From contig JAJEKB010021087.1 of assembly GCA_022393335.1 (NCBI GenBank), positions 373,435 through 437,434 on the forward strand: a stretch of 64,000 nucleotides of DNA, written 5' to 3'. A program made the position numbers and the translations under genes. Under the pieces are notes generated by a model. That model saw only the letters and a program-made list of their open reading frames with translations. It ran no database searches and was not told the DNA's origin. Of the stretch, positions 34,528-46,372 are shown piece after piece. Position 1 is the first letter of the stretch; each line of letters opens with the position of its first letter. The stretch is from Macrotrachela quadricornifera (Eukaryota; Rotifera; Eurotatoria; Philodinida; Philodinidae).

Positions 34528-35730
34528 TAGTGGCGGCGCTAAGGGGAACTACAGGGGGCTGAACCCCTACGGAGTTTTTTGAGAAATTTTTAAGTAGTGG
34601 ATAGTTTTATTTATACGTGATGTCGTAATACAACATTTTGTTAGATTTAAGGTTTGTATTCAATATTCCGGTGGCATAAGATACCATATGGTGGAAAACT
34701 ATCCTTTTTTCTTCCAGTTAAAGGACGCGAAATCTATTTCTAAAGTATAAAATCTAAAACAAAATCTTGAAAAATATCAAGTTAGCGTTGTTCCTTCTTT
34801 ATTCTAATAAAAACCAAGTTAGATAAACAACAGATCGAATTAGATATTATTGTTTCTTCTTTATTATGTAAAGTTGAGTCTCAAAATATCCTCCCGTTGT
34901 TCTCTTTTCGGTTTTGACAGAACTAATTCAAAATTTGTTGAAATATTGAGTTTTTAAGAAAACGTAATTTTCTGAGCATATGTCGCATATGAGTATTTCT
35001 CGCAAAACTTTTAGAATATTCTTATAATTGTGAAACCTGCACATATAAAAAATACAGCGCCAAATTTCATTCTATAGATATTGGCTTTTTTGATTTCTAA
35101 AGCCTAGAAATTCTAAAAAAATCTCAGAAGTCTTAATATTCGCTGTTATATCCTTGAACATAACGTTCAAAAGTCATATAAATCTAATTTTCATGACGAA
35201 AGATTTAGAAAACTTCTACCACGTTGAAGTGTATAAATGACTCTGAATATTCTTCTATTGTGACACATACTTTTTCGTAATTTTCATTGAAAGTTTTTTC
35301 GAATACTACGTATTTTTAAAAACTCTTCAGAACTTTTTCAAATATATTTAGGTATTTTTTACAACTATTTGTGGATCTTTATAATAGTTTTCAGGATTTT
35401 ATAGGATCCTGCGTTCCAATCTATATTTAGCGAAAAAAGTTTTAGGCTGATAAGTAAGTCTACTTCAAAATATTAATTCTCAATTTAATGATTTTTATAT
35501 ACAGTAAAACCTCTTTTAAGTGAACATCATTCGGATCTAGAAAGAGCGTTCATAATGAGGAGGATTTCACTATATTAATTAAAGCAAGGGATTTTTCTGT
35601 TACTTTTAGTAAGCCATTTCATTGGATGACTATTCTATTAGAACAAGCAGAAATATTCAGTGCAGTTTCTATTACCTTCACGAGCAAGGGGCTGGGCCCT
35701 CTTAGAAGAAAATTCCTAGCGCCGCCTCTA
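34528..35730. mobile_element. Non-autonomous hAT-type element, 1.2 kb, 8-bp duplication
   Basis: TAGTGGCGGCGCTAAGG at 34528 mirrors CCTAGCGCCGCCTCTA ending at 35730. GGGGCTGAACCCC/GGGGCTGGGCCC-like words follow inside both ends. The flanks are AACAGAAA (34520-34527) and AACAGGAA (35731-35738), a 7/8 match as expected of hAT insertion. The interior is AT-rich with no transposase. Confidence 0.75.
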
Positions 35731-35738
35731 AACAGGAA

Positions 35739-38477
35739 CTATAATGATAGCATCGGCATTCATCTATTCCTATTCGAAATATTTCGCTTTTCTTGTCTGG
35801 ATCTGTGACAGATCCATCTAGGATCCTGAACTAAATCCCAATTTTTACCTGAGAAAACGAGATTTTCCTGAGAGAAGCGTGCAATCGATAAATACTAAAG
35901 ATCTGTTTTAAGATTTCTCTCGGATTTTCTAAGCATTCTCAGTATTTTTCAGTCGGATATTTGTCAGGAAAACGGTTCTTCGGAAAGAAGCATGCAATCG
36001 GGTTATGTCAAGGACCTGACCAGGCTTATAGATAAGTTTATTTCTACACTGTAAAAAAAATCGTCGAGTAATCAATTCTTGTACGTAAAAATATTTTCTA
36101 AAACCCTTCAAAAGTTTATTAAGTCACTATAAATGCTTGAAAAGTTTATGGATAAAAGGGTATATGCACCTTAGGGTATAAGAATACAAAAACCATAGAT
36201 GGCGTAGTTGAAGAATAGATTATTTTCTGTATGAACTAAAAAGGGTTTTATATACTCTGTCTATGCATAGCTTATTGTACTCCTCAATAGGTAGGATATT
36301 CTAGGCTACGAGTAAGGTCAGATAATTCTACGTTAACTTCAATACGGTTTATCATTGTACGACTAAGGGTAGATTGCTCCAAGCTAACGTCAAAACGGTT
36401 TGTTATTCTATGGTAGTCTGAAACGAGTTTTTCATTCTTCGAGCAAAGGTATAGTATTCTACTTCTGAACTAAAAGATTTCAATAGCCAATCGGTGAAGA
36501 CTTCATTACGCTTCGATAAATTGCAAAAGGATTAAAATCCGACGATTACAACGTTCGTTATATTATATTTGAAGTTAAAGGGTTTAGCATTCCCTGACCA
36601 TGGATTCATTGTTTTTCGGCATATCGATTTAGCTCCAGGAAAGGACGATTTATTATGTTTCGTTAGAAGGATTTAATATTCTACGATTACAAGACTGCTT
36701 TTTTTAAAGCTTACGAGTTACATTCGATTTTCACGTTCCGATCAATAAGTTTTTTGAATATCTATTAGAAAAGAAATTTTTACATGATGTTTGACTACTT
36801 TGTCGTAATCTTGATTCACAGATTTCTGATACATTAAGGTGGCTCCTCTCAGAAACGAATTTCGTTATTTTTCATCCGATTTTAACAAAAATTTCAGAGA
36901 ATGTTAAGCTAGGCGCGGTGAGATCGATTAAAATATCTCCCCAAATCTCCCATAAACTAATGAGTTCTAGTCAATTTATTGGTCATAAGCACCTCGTACG
37001 CGGGCAAAGATTTCATAATAAGGATACGACCTAACACGCCCAGGCAATTTTCAAGTAACAGAGTACCCTTAGGGCAAGATCCTTCCAAGGCTTATTTTTT
37101 TTAAAAAACCCTTTTTCGTAAAATTCAAGTAACCATGCCAAAAAAACTGCTGCTGAAGAATAAAATATCTAAGTTTTTTATTCCATCAAAAGAGGATTTC
37201 AAAAAACCGATCTTGGGAGGATCTAGCCGTACCTGTCTACTATACATCCTAAAAAAATCATCACTTCTATATTGAGTTATTATGAAGACAACCTTGCCGG
37301 CGTAAACGGTATCTTAGAAAAAAACAAAAAGTAAAATTTTTTGGTGCAGTGTCTCTATTTGAAATAAATCTGCTTATTTACCCAATATTTTTGCACTATT
37401 CCTCATGCTTTATTGGTAGCCTGTATGTGGATAAAGCATAAGACGGTACTGGTACATATTATGCCTAAATTATGATCATGATCCCTTATATGTTATGAAA
37501 ATTTCAGCTTTATTGCTCAAACAAAAGTATGAAAAATAGCATTAACACTCTGTCCTCAGTCACATGTTCAACAAAAGAATTTGTCGTAAAAAAGGGACTA
37601 ATGTACAGATTTTGGTGCAGCAAATTATGCTAGGTTGTAGTTTGTCACAAGGGCTATCAGAATAAGTATAAATCTCGAAATCGAGTTTTTCACGAAAATT
37701 CGACTTTTCTGGAAAGGGGCCCCTCCTTAAGGGTGAAAGTAAGTATTGTTACCCCAATACTGAGAAGTATTTCACTTTTGCAAATAAGAAGATTATTTAT
37801 CAGCACAGTGTTACTACAAAAATGATTATTATCAAGATCAATCCAATGTAAAACACTCAATAGTATATACTCGAAAGTAGAATGATTACTATTCAGAGAA
37901 TGAGTGTAGATTTCTTCTATCTAAAAGAAAGATTAAGTTAAGCAAAGAATAATCAACAACGAGATGACGATTCGAACTTCGACTATTTTTTTATTCAATA
38001 TTTTATACTTATATATCGTTGTGCTAATTATATTTGTACTAATACTTATGTCACTGGATAGAGGTTTTTCGGTCAAATCGAAATATCTGGTAATGTACTA
38101 GCTACACTCATCCACATCCACACCCTCAACTTCGCCGCGACTTGAATGACATAGGTAATCATTCTCGATGCTATCTATGATACGGACAGGGTTTACAGCC
38201 ATGGTTTCATGTAAGATTTTTTTTATGGGCTTTCAAAAGTTTAGTATTTCTATTCACAGTATTATGTTGAGAAGATTAAGAGATAGAGTGGTAGAGACCC
38301 TTAATCTGAAAGTGTTCAGATTCGAACACGAAGATTATGAAGAGAAATTATTTGGACAAGCTTAAAGAAGAATACTAAGTGTAACAAGGTTCTTGATAAA
38401 AATACATCAAGATTTTGTTCGGATCTTAAACAATTGTTTTCTTCTGATAATGTCAAGATTATGAGCACTTTTGTTTC
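35739..38477. other. Intergenic with a diffuse repeat and possible TTAA-flanked element
   Basis: 36.25-36.72 kb has diffuse repeats of phrases like ACGGTTTATCATTCTACGA and AGGGTAGATTNCTACGNTAA with irregular spacing. At 36836-37730, TTAA flanks GGTGGCTCCTCTCAGAAA...GGGGCCCCTCC, an imperfect inverted pair that might be an old TTAA-type element. No gene is supported. Confidence 0.35.
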
Positions 38478-39053
38478 TCAGTCAGGAGCATAAAATTTCA
38501 TGTTAGAAATACTATTGAACTGTGATTCTATACTAATACACTTACTTTTCTGTACCACTTTGATCATATGAATAGGTGGCTTTTGATTATCCTTCTGAAT
38601 ATCAAGATTCGATGGTTTTTCCAGCATATGTCTGAGTTCTTCCAGTTTGTTCATCCATTTTGATAAATCTACTTCTGTGTAATCATCGCCTTCATGTTTC
38701 TGTTGTAGCTGTTGAGTCAGTTCGTTAACAGATATTGTGAGTGTGTTCTTGGTTTCTAGAATGAATTCTTGTATATCACATCGAGCTTGTTGTGCTGCTG
38801 TTTGAATCATTTGTATGGATTGTTGTTCCCACGTATTGATTTGAGAAAGAAGTGGATGTGTTGAACTTTCTCTTGTTAAATCTTGTCGGAGTACATCATG
38901 TTTCTGTGAAACTTCTTCCATCATCTGTGCTAGTTCTTGTTGATGTTCTCCAAAATGTATTTTGCAGAATGATTGTTTGCAACCAGAACATGTGACAAAG
39001 CTTTGACCTTTGTTACATTTGCTGCACGGGATACCGGTAGTTGTCGATGCCAT
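38478..39053 (-). CDS. B-box-type zinc finger plus coiled-coil protein
   Basis: ATG at 39053; 191 residues. Residues 10-42 form a compact Zn module (C-x2-C-x7-C-x2-C-x4-C-x2-H...H: PCSKCNKGQSFVTCSGCKQS, then FCKIHFGEH) of B-box/TRIM type. Residues 43-150 are Gln/Glu-rich and strongly heptad-like (ELAQMMEEVSQKHDVLRQDL). The tail IHMIKVVQKSKCI lies where longer family members pass into a C-terminal effector domain such as NHL repeats. Here it stops at FYAPD, so this is either a short adaptor or a gene truncated at its 3' end. The frame is clean. It would act as a Zn-dependent, self-associating scaffold; there is no RING finger, so no ubiquitin-ligase activity should be assumed. Confidence 0.7.
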   Translation of the reverse strand: MASTTTGIPCSKCNKGQSFVTCSGCKQSFCKIHFGEHQQELAQMMEEVSQKHDVLRQDLTRESSTHPLLSQINTWEQQSIQMIQTAAQQARCDIQEFILETKNTLTISVNELTQQLQQKHEGDDYTEVDLSKWMNKLEELRHMLEKPSNLDIQKDNQKPPIHMIKVVQKSKCISIESQFNSISNMKFYAPD

Positions 39054-39640
39054 TTGTCAATTAATATTGTAGCTGAAGTTTGTTCAGTGTAATCTTGTTG
39101 TGTGAGCTTTACTCTTGCCGCTTGCAACGTTTGTATTGTAGAATGAAATGAAATAAAAACAAATGTATACTGACAAAAACAAACCAAGCGGAAAAAACGA
39201 AGGTAAGCTTTTTGTTCTGTTTCTTTTCTGTTTACATATGAGAAAGATAGCTACTAATGATCTGTTACGGTGACGACGAAAAAATATTCAGATGACGATA
39301 AATAATTTTATCGACACGTGTGAATTACTATTAAGACAAAAAAAAGCCGATTATGCTTGTAAAATGGCGAAGTCAGTGAGCGGTATATCATAGACATTTT
39401 TTCGTCTCTTGATCTTCATTTTCTTATCGAGAATAACTATACCATATCGATCAACAGAATACAAGAATATGTATGAAACAGAAAGAAAGAATATATGAAA
39501 AAAGAACTCATGATAAATCTTCGCATTCGTATACTCAATCAGTCATATAGGTTTTCGATAAATGATGATACATTAGTAAAACTCAACGGAGAATGTATAT
39601 GTATGACTGAATCTTCACTACAGATCGTTGGCAAGTTATA
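39054..39640. other. 5' flank of B-box gene
   Basis: Promoter-side sequence without a recognised core element. No gene is seen. Confidence 0.4.
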
Positions 39641-40004
39641 CTGAGGCCAATTCAAAGTAGTGTCGTCAGGGTTGTACTGTCTGAAAGCAAGGAAAAGAAA
39701 TTTTATTTTGTGATCAAAAGATAGAGTATCTTTCGTCCTATCTTTCTATACTATTTGATCAACCTTCACTCAATATTAGAATTTAGAAAATCTTGGTAAA
39801 AACTGTTTTCGTACGTAGCTGGCTGGTTGTATTATATTATGTCTTCATTCATGCATGCTTTTTTTCGTTCTTTCTTCATTTTTCTCTCATTTTTTTTCTG
39901 TCTTGCTATAAGATTAATCGCGTAGATAGTTCGACGTGCAAAATGTGAAGATAATGCAAAAATATCAGAAAGAAATTCAACTCATGTTTTATTTCATTAT
40001 ATGT

Positions 40005-40970
40005 TCAAAAAGGTCACCTTGATTGTCCACACACAATTGTATTCTTTGAATTCATTTATCGAAAGTTTTTTTAATATTCTTCTTTGTTCAGCGAGTACAT
40101 AAAGTCGGTTACAATATTACTTAATGATTCTGAATCGTTGTAATTGGCTAGATTTTCTTTGGTTAGTAAGGTGGATATGGCATTATTATGATGCCTTTCG
40201 ATTCAATATAACTGAACACATCTTTATGAACATGTAGTCTCCCGTTATCATGATGAATATTAGTACCAGAAGTGCCACAGACCCGCTTTTGATGTTTAAT
40301 TTCATCGATCAGAGGTTGCAAAAACTTGTTGATGTTATAATAGTGATTAAGTGTCCGCCGATCTCCCTTATGATAAATAACGACAGGATCATTTGACTTG
40401 AAAAAAAATGGGAAACAATATTCTCGGTGCAAAATTGCTGGCTCCAATCACAATAGATAGAGGATCTCCGCTTGCCACTCAGGCAGCGTTTGATGATTTT
40501 CGACCAATTTGTTGATGATAAAACCATGACTGGTCACCAGTAATTACTTCACATTAACGCCATGTTTCTTCTTGCAACTTTGCTAGATTTTCCTTTCATA
40601 TTCGGACTTGTTCTGACCGTTGAAAATCATTCATATCCTTGGATACATAACGAAAAGTTGGCTTTCTAAGCTTTAGATAATCAGAGATGATTCGCTGAAC
40701 AGTCCCATAATTTTAATCAGCTTGTTCCTGCACCTCTTCAATTGTAATGCAAGGATTATGGTCGATTAAAACGCGAAATTTTCCTATGTTTTCAGCTGTA
40801 GTTTCTGTGATTGGTCTTCCAGGTCTTGCTTTACCTTCAGTTTCTTCTTGTCCGTCATGAAACGATTTTGACCACCTTTGAACAGTTCTAAGAGAAGGAG
40901 CTTGATCACCGTAAACAGCAGATAATTCATTATGAATAGTGCTTGATGTGATGTTAAGTCTGGTACGCAT
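40005..40970 (-). pseudogene. Mariner transposase pseudogene
   Basis: ATG at 40970 starts MRTRLNITSSTIHNELSAVY, a paired HTH with GKARPGRPITETTAENIGKF as the linker. LRKPTFRYVS follows, then ITGDQSWFYHQQ with the first catalytic Asp. IHHDNGRLHVHKDVFSYIES holds the second. MPYPPY is then cut short, with the SPDLxPxD block missing, and IQLCVDNQGDLFEHIIK ends the protein. It has several stops and has lost the third Asp. It is the same family as the relic at 17.2-18.1 kb. Confidence 0.8.
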
Positions 40971-41190
40971 TTTAATTGTTTCAAAACTATTGCAACAAAC
41001 CATACATATACACAGAGAAAACAAGGTAAGCTGTACCTCATAACATGTATTTATTCCTAGATGACCATAACCACATGACCAGGTGTGGAAACAATGAGAG
41101 AAAGAAGAAGAAAGGACGAAAATATAATACAATACAACACAACCAGCCAACTTCCAACGAAAATAGTTTTTAACAAGATTTTTTTATTCT

Positions 41191-41876
41191 AACTGGTGAG
41201 TCAGAATAAATGGGCCTCTCACTATTTTCCATATATTTCACTCACATTTCAGTGTTTAAGAAGACATTTTTTTGTAAGAGATTCCTCGTTAAATCCTCTA
41301 CAAAACGGAGATATTTCTATTATCTTAAATAACCTCCATCATTTTGTGACATACGGTATGATCTATTCGTCCAAGTATTACAACTTTCAAACACAACATC
41401 TTCCCGAATTTTTTTCATTGTATTTTTTAATTCTTGGATTATTGTTGCTGTAGATGCCTCTTTATTCCAGTTGACGACCTTCACAAATTCATTTCAAATA
41501 TAATAATCCAATGCAGAGATGAGCAAGTCAAAAATGGACTCGACTTACCCATCTCTGATTCAATGGGTTAAGATCAGGACTATCAGATTGCCAATGGTTT
41601 TTATCAATAAATGTTGGAAACTTGTCACAATCACTAGTTAAAACAAGCAGTGAAAAAAATTCCGACAGATGTTGTTTTTGAAAGTTGTAATTCTTGGACG
41701 AATCGATTGTATCGTATGTCACAAAATGATGGAATTTATTTAAGATAATAAAAATATCTACGTTTTGTAGAGAATTTAACGAGAAATCTCTTGCTAAAAA
41801 ATGTTTTCTTAAACACTGAAATATGAGTGAAATATGTGAAAAATACTGAGAAGCCTATTTATACTGACTCACTCGT
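41191..41876. mobile_element. Foldback element with Tc1-like transposase scrap, nested in the mariner
   Basis: The arms 41197-41430 and 41636-41872 are inverted copies (TGAGTCAGAATAAATGGGCC against its mirrored counterpart; shared GTCCAAGNATTACAACTTTC). The spacer encodes, on the minus strand, FIDKNHWQSDSPDLNPLN, the last-acidic-residue block of Tc1-like transposases. It probably derives from an autonomous element by internal deletion. Confidence 0.7.
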
Positions 41877-42367
41877 TAATATCGAGTGAAGGTTGATTAA
41901 ATAGCATAGAAAAATGGAACGCAAGACACTCTATTATTTGATAAGAAAAAAGAAAATTTCTCTTCCTCACTCTACGGAAATACAATCCTGATGACACTAC
42001 TTTTGGATTGCTCTAAGTATTTAATTTCGATGCATGTTCTTCATGACTCACTTACGATGCTTATGTAATCACTCATTGTCATGTGAGAGAGATGATATTT
42101 ATTTTTGTTTTTCTTTCGGACTTCATCTGCTTTTCAGTGTACATTTCGTGCAACACCAGATTTCACTCATTCTATTGTATCAAGCATTTCAGCTACCTTA
42201 TTCGTCTTCTGACTATAACCATCTTCTTTTCTTTAATATATTTCCATCGAGAGTATAATAATTACTACAGGTTTGAAATATGTTTTTTCCGCCAATTGAA
42301 TGGAATTGTTCTCAATGTAGATCTATTACTACTGAGTGTTGAAAATATTGTGGAAATTGTCATTCTA

Positions 42368-43289
42368 CTTAGGGGTATCCAAAAGTAGTGAGAGTGGTAC
42401 CTTTTTTGCTTTATTCTTCTATGCTATTTGATCACTATTCATCTAATATCATAGTAATAAAATGTTGATCAACACTGTTTTTGTTGACACCTACCTGGTT
42501 ATTTTAGATCGTAACAGATGAAGCACTTTTGAATTTTATTTTGTCATTTTATCGTCGTTCAACAAGTTATATTAAATAATGAAAATATACCACAAGATAC
42601 AGGATAAAAAGCTGCACAATTTATAAAGGACTACTTATTTTATAATTGCACTCTTTTGTTTGGAGAACCAGAAAAACTCGGAGCGGCAAAGTGTCGACAT
42701 TGTGAAAATAGTTTTTTTTTTTGGTAAAAGCCGTATTCGTTTTTTCCTATGTCATCTTCTTATAGTTGTTCTTTGGAAACTGTAGAGCTTTTCAAGCTGC
42801 ATCTTCTAGTGTATTTTGTTTTTCAAAGAAACCTATCAAATAATAAGAAGATGACATGGAATAAAAGGAATACAACTTTTACCAAAAACAAGGTGCTGTT
42901 TTCACAACGTCGAAGTTTTGTCGCTCAGAGTTTTCCTCATTTTGAAAAGAAAAAAGCGCAACTACAAAAAAGCAGGTTTTTATAAACTGTCTTCTCTTTT
43001 CATGCTGCATCTTGTGCTTGTATATTTTGATTTTTTAATACAACGTATTAAACGATGATAGAATGAAATACAAAATGCTTCACGCGTTTTGATCTAAAAT
43101 AAGCAGCTAGGTGTCAACGAAAACAGTGTTGATCAACATTTTATTACTATGATATTAGATGAATAGTGATCAAATAGCATAGAAAAATAAAGCAAAAGAC
43201 GCTCTATCTTTTTATACAAAAAGAAAATTTGTTCGAGCTTTCTGTAAGCAAAAAAGGTACCACTATCACTACTTTTGGATACCCCTAAG
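42368..43289. mobile_element. 922-bp palindromic MITE, TA-flanked
   Basis: TA|CTTAGGGGTATCCAAAAG at 42368 and CTTTTGGATACCCCTAAG|TA ending at 43289. The arms match inward for about 400 bp, past TTGATCAACACTGTTTTTGT and a second block around 42680-42770/42850-42950, so nearly the whole element folds. Partial copies lie at 20848 and, more diverged, at 18.8-19.1 kb. No transposase. Confidence 0.9.
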
Positions 43290-43380
43290 TATTGTTTATT
43301 TCATTTATTCATAATGTGGTAATTTCCTAAATAATTGAGATTAACGGTTGTACAAAGTATCACAATATAAGTAAATTTAA

Positions 43381-43420
43381 CCCCTTCGGGACGGGTCACG
43401 TATATATACGTGATGATATT
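43381..43420 (+). repeat. piggyBac-like terminal sequence, partner not found
   Basis: TTAA (43377-43380) followed by CCCCTTCGGGACGGGTCACG and a small palindrome CACGTATATATACGTG. It looks like a piggyBac-type 5' end, but I could not find the matching end before the assembly gap. Confidence 0.4.
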
Positions 43421-43671
43421 AATGGATTCATAAGTGGCTTGTATATGTTTCGTATAATACCATATAAATGATCTATTAAAAAACAAATCATATATACATT
43501 ATTTATTAATTGGATGGACGCGAGATTTTTTGCATTTTTTCTTAAATTTCGTAGAACAGCCGAGAAAGTTCTAGAAGTTTCCGTACTAAGGGCATAAATA
43601 GGGGGTACGAATATCTTTCAAAGAACAACAAAACTATCGATGTGAATGTCAATTATGAATTAGAAAAAAAG

Positions 43672-43796
43672 ATGTCTCGTAAGGAACCGCGTGTGCTTCT
43701 GCTTCATGAATTCCGCTTAGTCCACAAAGCAACGAAGGCAACAAGGAACATCCAGCACGATGGACAAGCATGCACTCTCCATCTGTACAGCACAAC
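43672..43796 (+). pseudogene. Mariner (SETMAR-like) transposase, N-terminal piece
   Basis: ATG at 43672 gives MSRKEPRVLLLHEFRLVHKA followed by TKATRNIQ, the first HTH of Mos1/SETMAR-type mariners. Coding stops abruptly at a hAT insertion at 43797. The remainder lies at 49744-50560. Confidence 0.75.
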
Positions 43797-44110
43797 TAGT
43801 GGCGTAACCAGGAAAAAATTACAGAGGGGCAATGCCCCATCAAGCGTTGTATATGCTGAACGAAAAATTTTTTCATGCGGTTGGGAGTGTTCAAAGTTGA
43901 TCAAAATCCGTAAAATCTTACGAAATTCCCTTACAATCTATTTGGAGAGAAGAGTATTGTGTATGAAATTCACGAGTTCCTCAGAGCTTTTACCGACGAA
44001 ATCGGCTACGCTGGGGACTATTATTAAAATTGAAGGGTTTCAAATATGAAAATTCCCACTGCAAGGAATTTATAAAAAATATCACAGTTGGAGATGTGCA
44101 AACTCATTAA

Positions 44111-44582
44111 CCCGTTCGCGACGATAAGACCCATCGTTGGGTCTCACTATATTTTAAAGCTGACAGGTGACCCGGAATAAATGGTCGCACGTGACATTTC
44201 ATGTTTTAATGTCTAAAAATGTTTTATTAGAAAAAAGAACACCACATACCATAAGATTCAGTGTAAAGAGCTCTACAATCACCATGGTAAAGCTTGTTTG
44301 AATTGTGTAATTTTTATTTTCAAGAAAAAGCACAATTTTATGCGATCAATATTCGCAACCTCAAAAATTGGTCGCACAAAGTTTTACTTTTTTTGAAAAG
44401 AAAAAGTATACTATTGAAAAAAGCTTTATTATGTAGATTGTAGAGCTTATCCCGCCACATCTTTTAGTGTACGTTGTTTTCTAGTAAAACGTATTTAAAC
44501 ATTAAAATATGAGATATGAAATGCAGCGATCTACCCTATGTCATACATTACTTTCTAAGAAAATCGAATCGCTTTCAATGGG
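44111..44582. mobile_element. piggyBac-type MITE, TTAA-flanked
   Basis: TTAA|CCCGTTCGCGACGATAAG at 44111 and AATCGCTTTCAATGGG|TTAA ending at 44582. The ends share CCC, TT and CGAT only, so the TIR is decayed, but the TTAA duplication and position are clear. It is nested in the hAT element. Confidence 0.6.
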
Positions 44583-45254
44583 TTAATTGCCGGCCTAGAA
44601 CTGTCAGAGAGATAGGTTTTTTGAATCTAAAAATCTTGGAAATTTTGAAAACACCTAGGTTATCAGTTTTGCAAAGTTGATGAAATTACTGTGCGAATAT
44701 TCATTAAAAATTTCAAGGTTTCGAAAGTCGCAAATTTAATCTTTCTTGAAACTTCACCATTTTGACAGGATCAAAAGATTTTAAGCAGATTCCAGTTTTA
44801 GTCGGACAAACTCTCAGAAGTCGATTCTACACATCTACAGCGTGGCTCAAAGGTAACTCGGCATAAAGGATATCCCGTGATAACAGGTAATAAATTGTTC
44901 ATGATAGTTTTCATACTTTTTGCTTGTGTAGAGACCTGAAACTTTAGGTGAATGAAGATCTTGATTAGATATGTATATGATAAAAATTCTAGCTCTCTCC
45001 ACAAACAAAAAGTATGAAAAGTATCATGGACAATTTATCATCTGTTATTATACGATATTCTTTACGCCGGGTTACTTTTGAGCCCTCCGTATATTTCAAC
45101 GTTTCGTCACCAAAGGCGGCTACACTCATGACAATTGTTTTAAAAAGTTTTTATCTGCTGTGCGCGTAAAATTAGACGTTCTCTAAGGTCACAAACGTAC
45201 TATCTCACGGCGGATAAATAGAAAAGTCCGTCCTATTTCAATGAAAAATTTACA

Positions 45255-45318
45255 ACGGGGGTAAAACTATTTACAGAGGGGCCATTGCACCCTCGTGCAC
45301 CCCCGGTGGTAACGCCAC
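45255..45318. repeat. Second hAT right-end copy
   Basis: TTTACAGAGGGGCCATTGC...GGTGGTAACGCCACTA closely matches the right end at 46025-46085. It has no matching left end or duplication, so it may be a tandem or rearranged terminus. Confidence 0.6.
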
Positions 45319-46260
45319 TAGTGTGAAGGCATCCAAACAACATGCCTGTAACAAGGCTACTAAATAATTCGTTGGATATGGTAATATCTAAGTGAATCAA
45401 AGAAAAATACTTCGTAGAGAATAAAGCGCGGAAAAAACCTGCCATTCTATAGAAAGGAAAGAAACAGAAAAGAGACAATACCCATGATAGTATAACAGAA
45501 TGAAAAGTATATATGACGTAATGAGAGGAGAAATATCAAAGCATCGAGAAGAGAATACACATAAGTGATTGATGACAACAGCCGATTCTAATATAGTCTA
45601 ACAGTTGACAAATCCAACATACTATTTTACATAAATTATTTTCATCTACAGGTATTTAATGATTTCTTTTGTAGTCGTGACAATTATTCATATACTACAC
45701 TCCATTATTTACTTAAATACGCAGTTAAATACTTTGATCCTTTGTCTGAATTGTGGTTTAGGAGAATACATATTACTGTGAATATTAGTACAATTATGAA
45801 CGCAAGTTTAAATGAATGTAGACGAATATTTGTATATTGGTTTCTTTCAGCTCTTCGATTGATTCTAAATAATTTAGAATGGTTTTGTATTTGAGAAATA
45901 ACAACTTCTTTCACATTTCACACTATACGTTTGTCTTTTTGACCAGTGCTAAACAGCAATAGTGGATATGCGTATGGCATATAAAACATAAGTAGTGAAT
46001 CTTAAAAGAAAATATTCACTTTCAGAAAAAATTTACAGGGGAGCATTGCACCCCCGTGCCCCCGCCACCGGTAGTTACGCCACGTAGCACAACATTGGAG
46101 TTGATGGGGAATTTGATTTTGCGACAAAATAAGATAAGTTCTTATACTGATCGAATAATTCAACAGCTACGATACATAATATCGATATCAATAATACACA
46201 AATATTAATGATATAATAGTATCCAAGGCTCCTAGATATTCGTATTTGTAGTGGCACTGC

Positions 46261-46372
46261 GATGCTAGCGATATTTCGGTCTTCGTGGTGCTCGAGGTAT
46301 TACGATCTTCGTGGTCTCTGCGGTATAGCGGCCTTCGTGGTCTTTGCAGTATAGCGGCCTTCGCGGTATTGT
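46261..46372 (-). repeat. Left subterminal array (GC-rich)
   Basis: Four to five units built from GCGGCCTTCGTGGTCTTTGC with intervening AGTATA. It is the mirror of the longer 9-bp array at 49497-49631. Confidence 0.7.

Larger units (their letters stand above)
39641..42017 (-). mobile_element. Mariner element with ~140-bp TIRs, TA-flanked
   Basis: The left end TA|CTGAGGCCAATTCAAAGTAG at 39641 is mirrored by CTACTTTTGGATTGCTCTAAG|TA ending at 42017. The arms match inward for about 140 bp through TGATCAACCTTCACTCRATATTA. It carries a decayed transposase and a nested foldback. The TIR termini resemble those of the 922-bp element next to it, so this is a likely former helper family. Confidence 0.8.
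43797..46085. mobile_element. hAT-type element, 2.3 kb, 8-bp duplication AGCACAAC
   Basis: It starts TAGTGGCGTAACCAGG and ends CCGGTAGTTACGCCACGT. AGCACAAC flanks it exactly at 43789-43796 and 46086-46093. Subterminal AATTTACAGGGGAGCATTGC-like words occur inside both ends (ATTACAGAGGGGCAATGCCC on the left). It has no recognised transposase. It contains a TTAA-flanked MITE and a second internal right-end copy at about 45255-45318. Confidence 0.85.

Noticed and set aside
36836..37730. Second TTAA-type transposon
   Set aside because: The inverted ends match poorly and TTAA is common in such AT-rich DNA; kept only as a note in the intergenic entry.
40713..41150. Extra N-terminal 60 residues before the mariner HTH
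   Set aside because: Upstream extension is 5' flank of the element; ATG at 40970 fits the family start.
43642..44049. 135-codon frame as one protein
   Set aside because: Only the first part is mariner; after 43797 it reads into the hAT terminal repeat.
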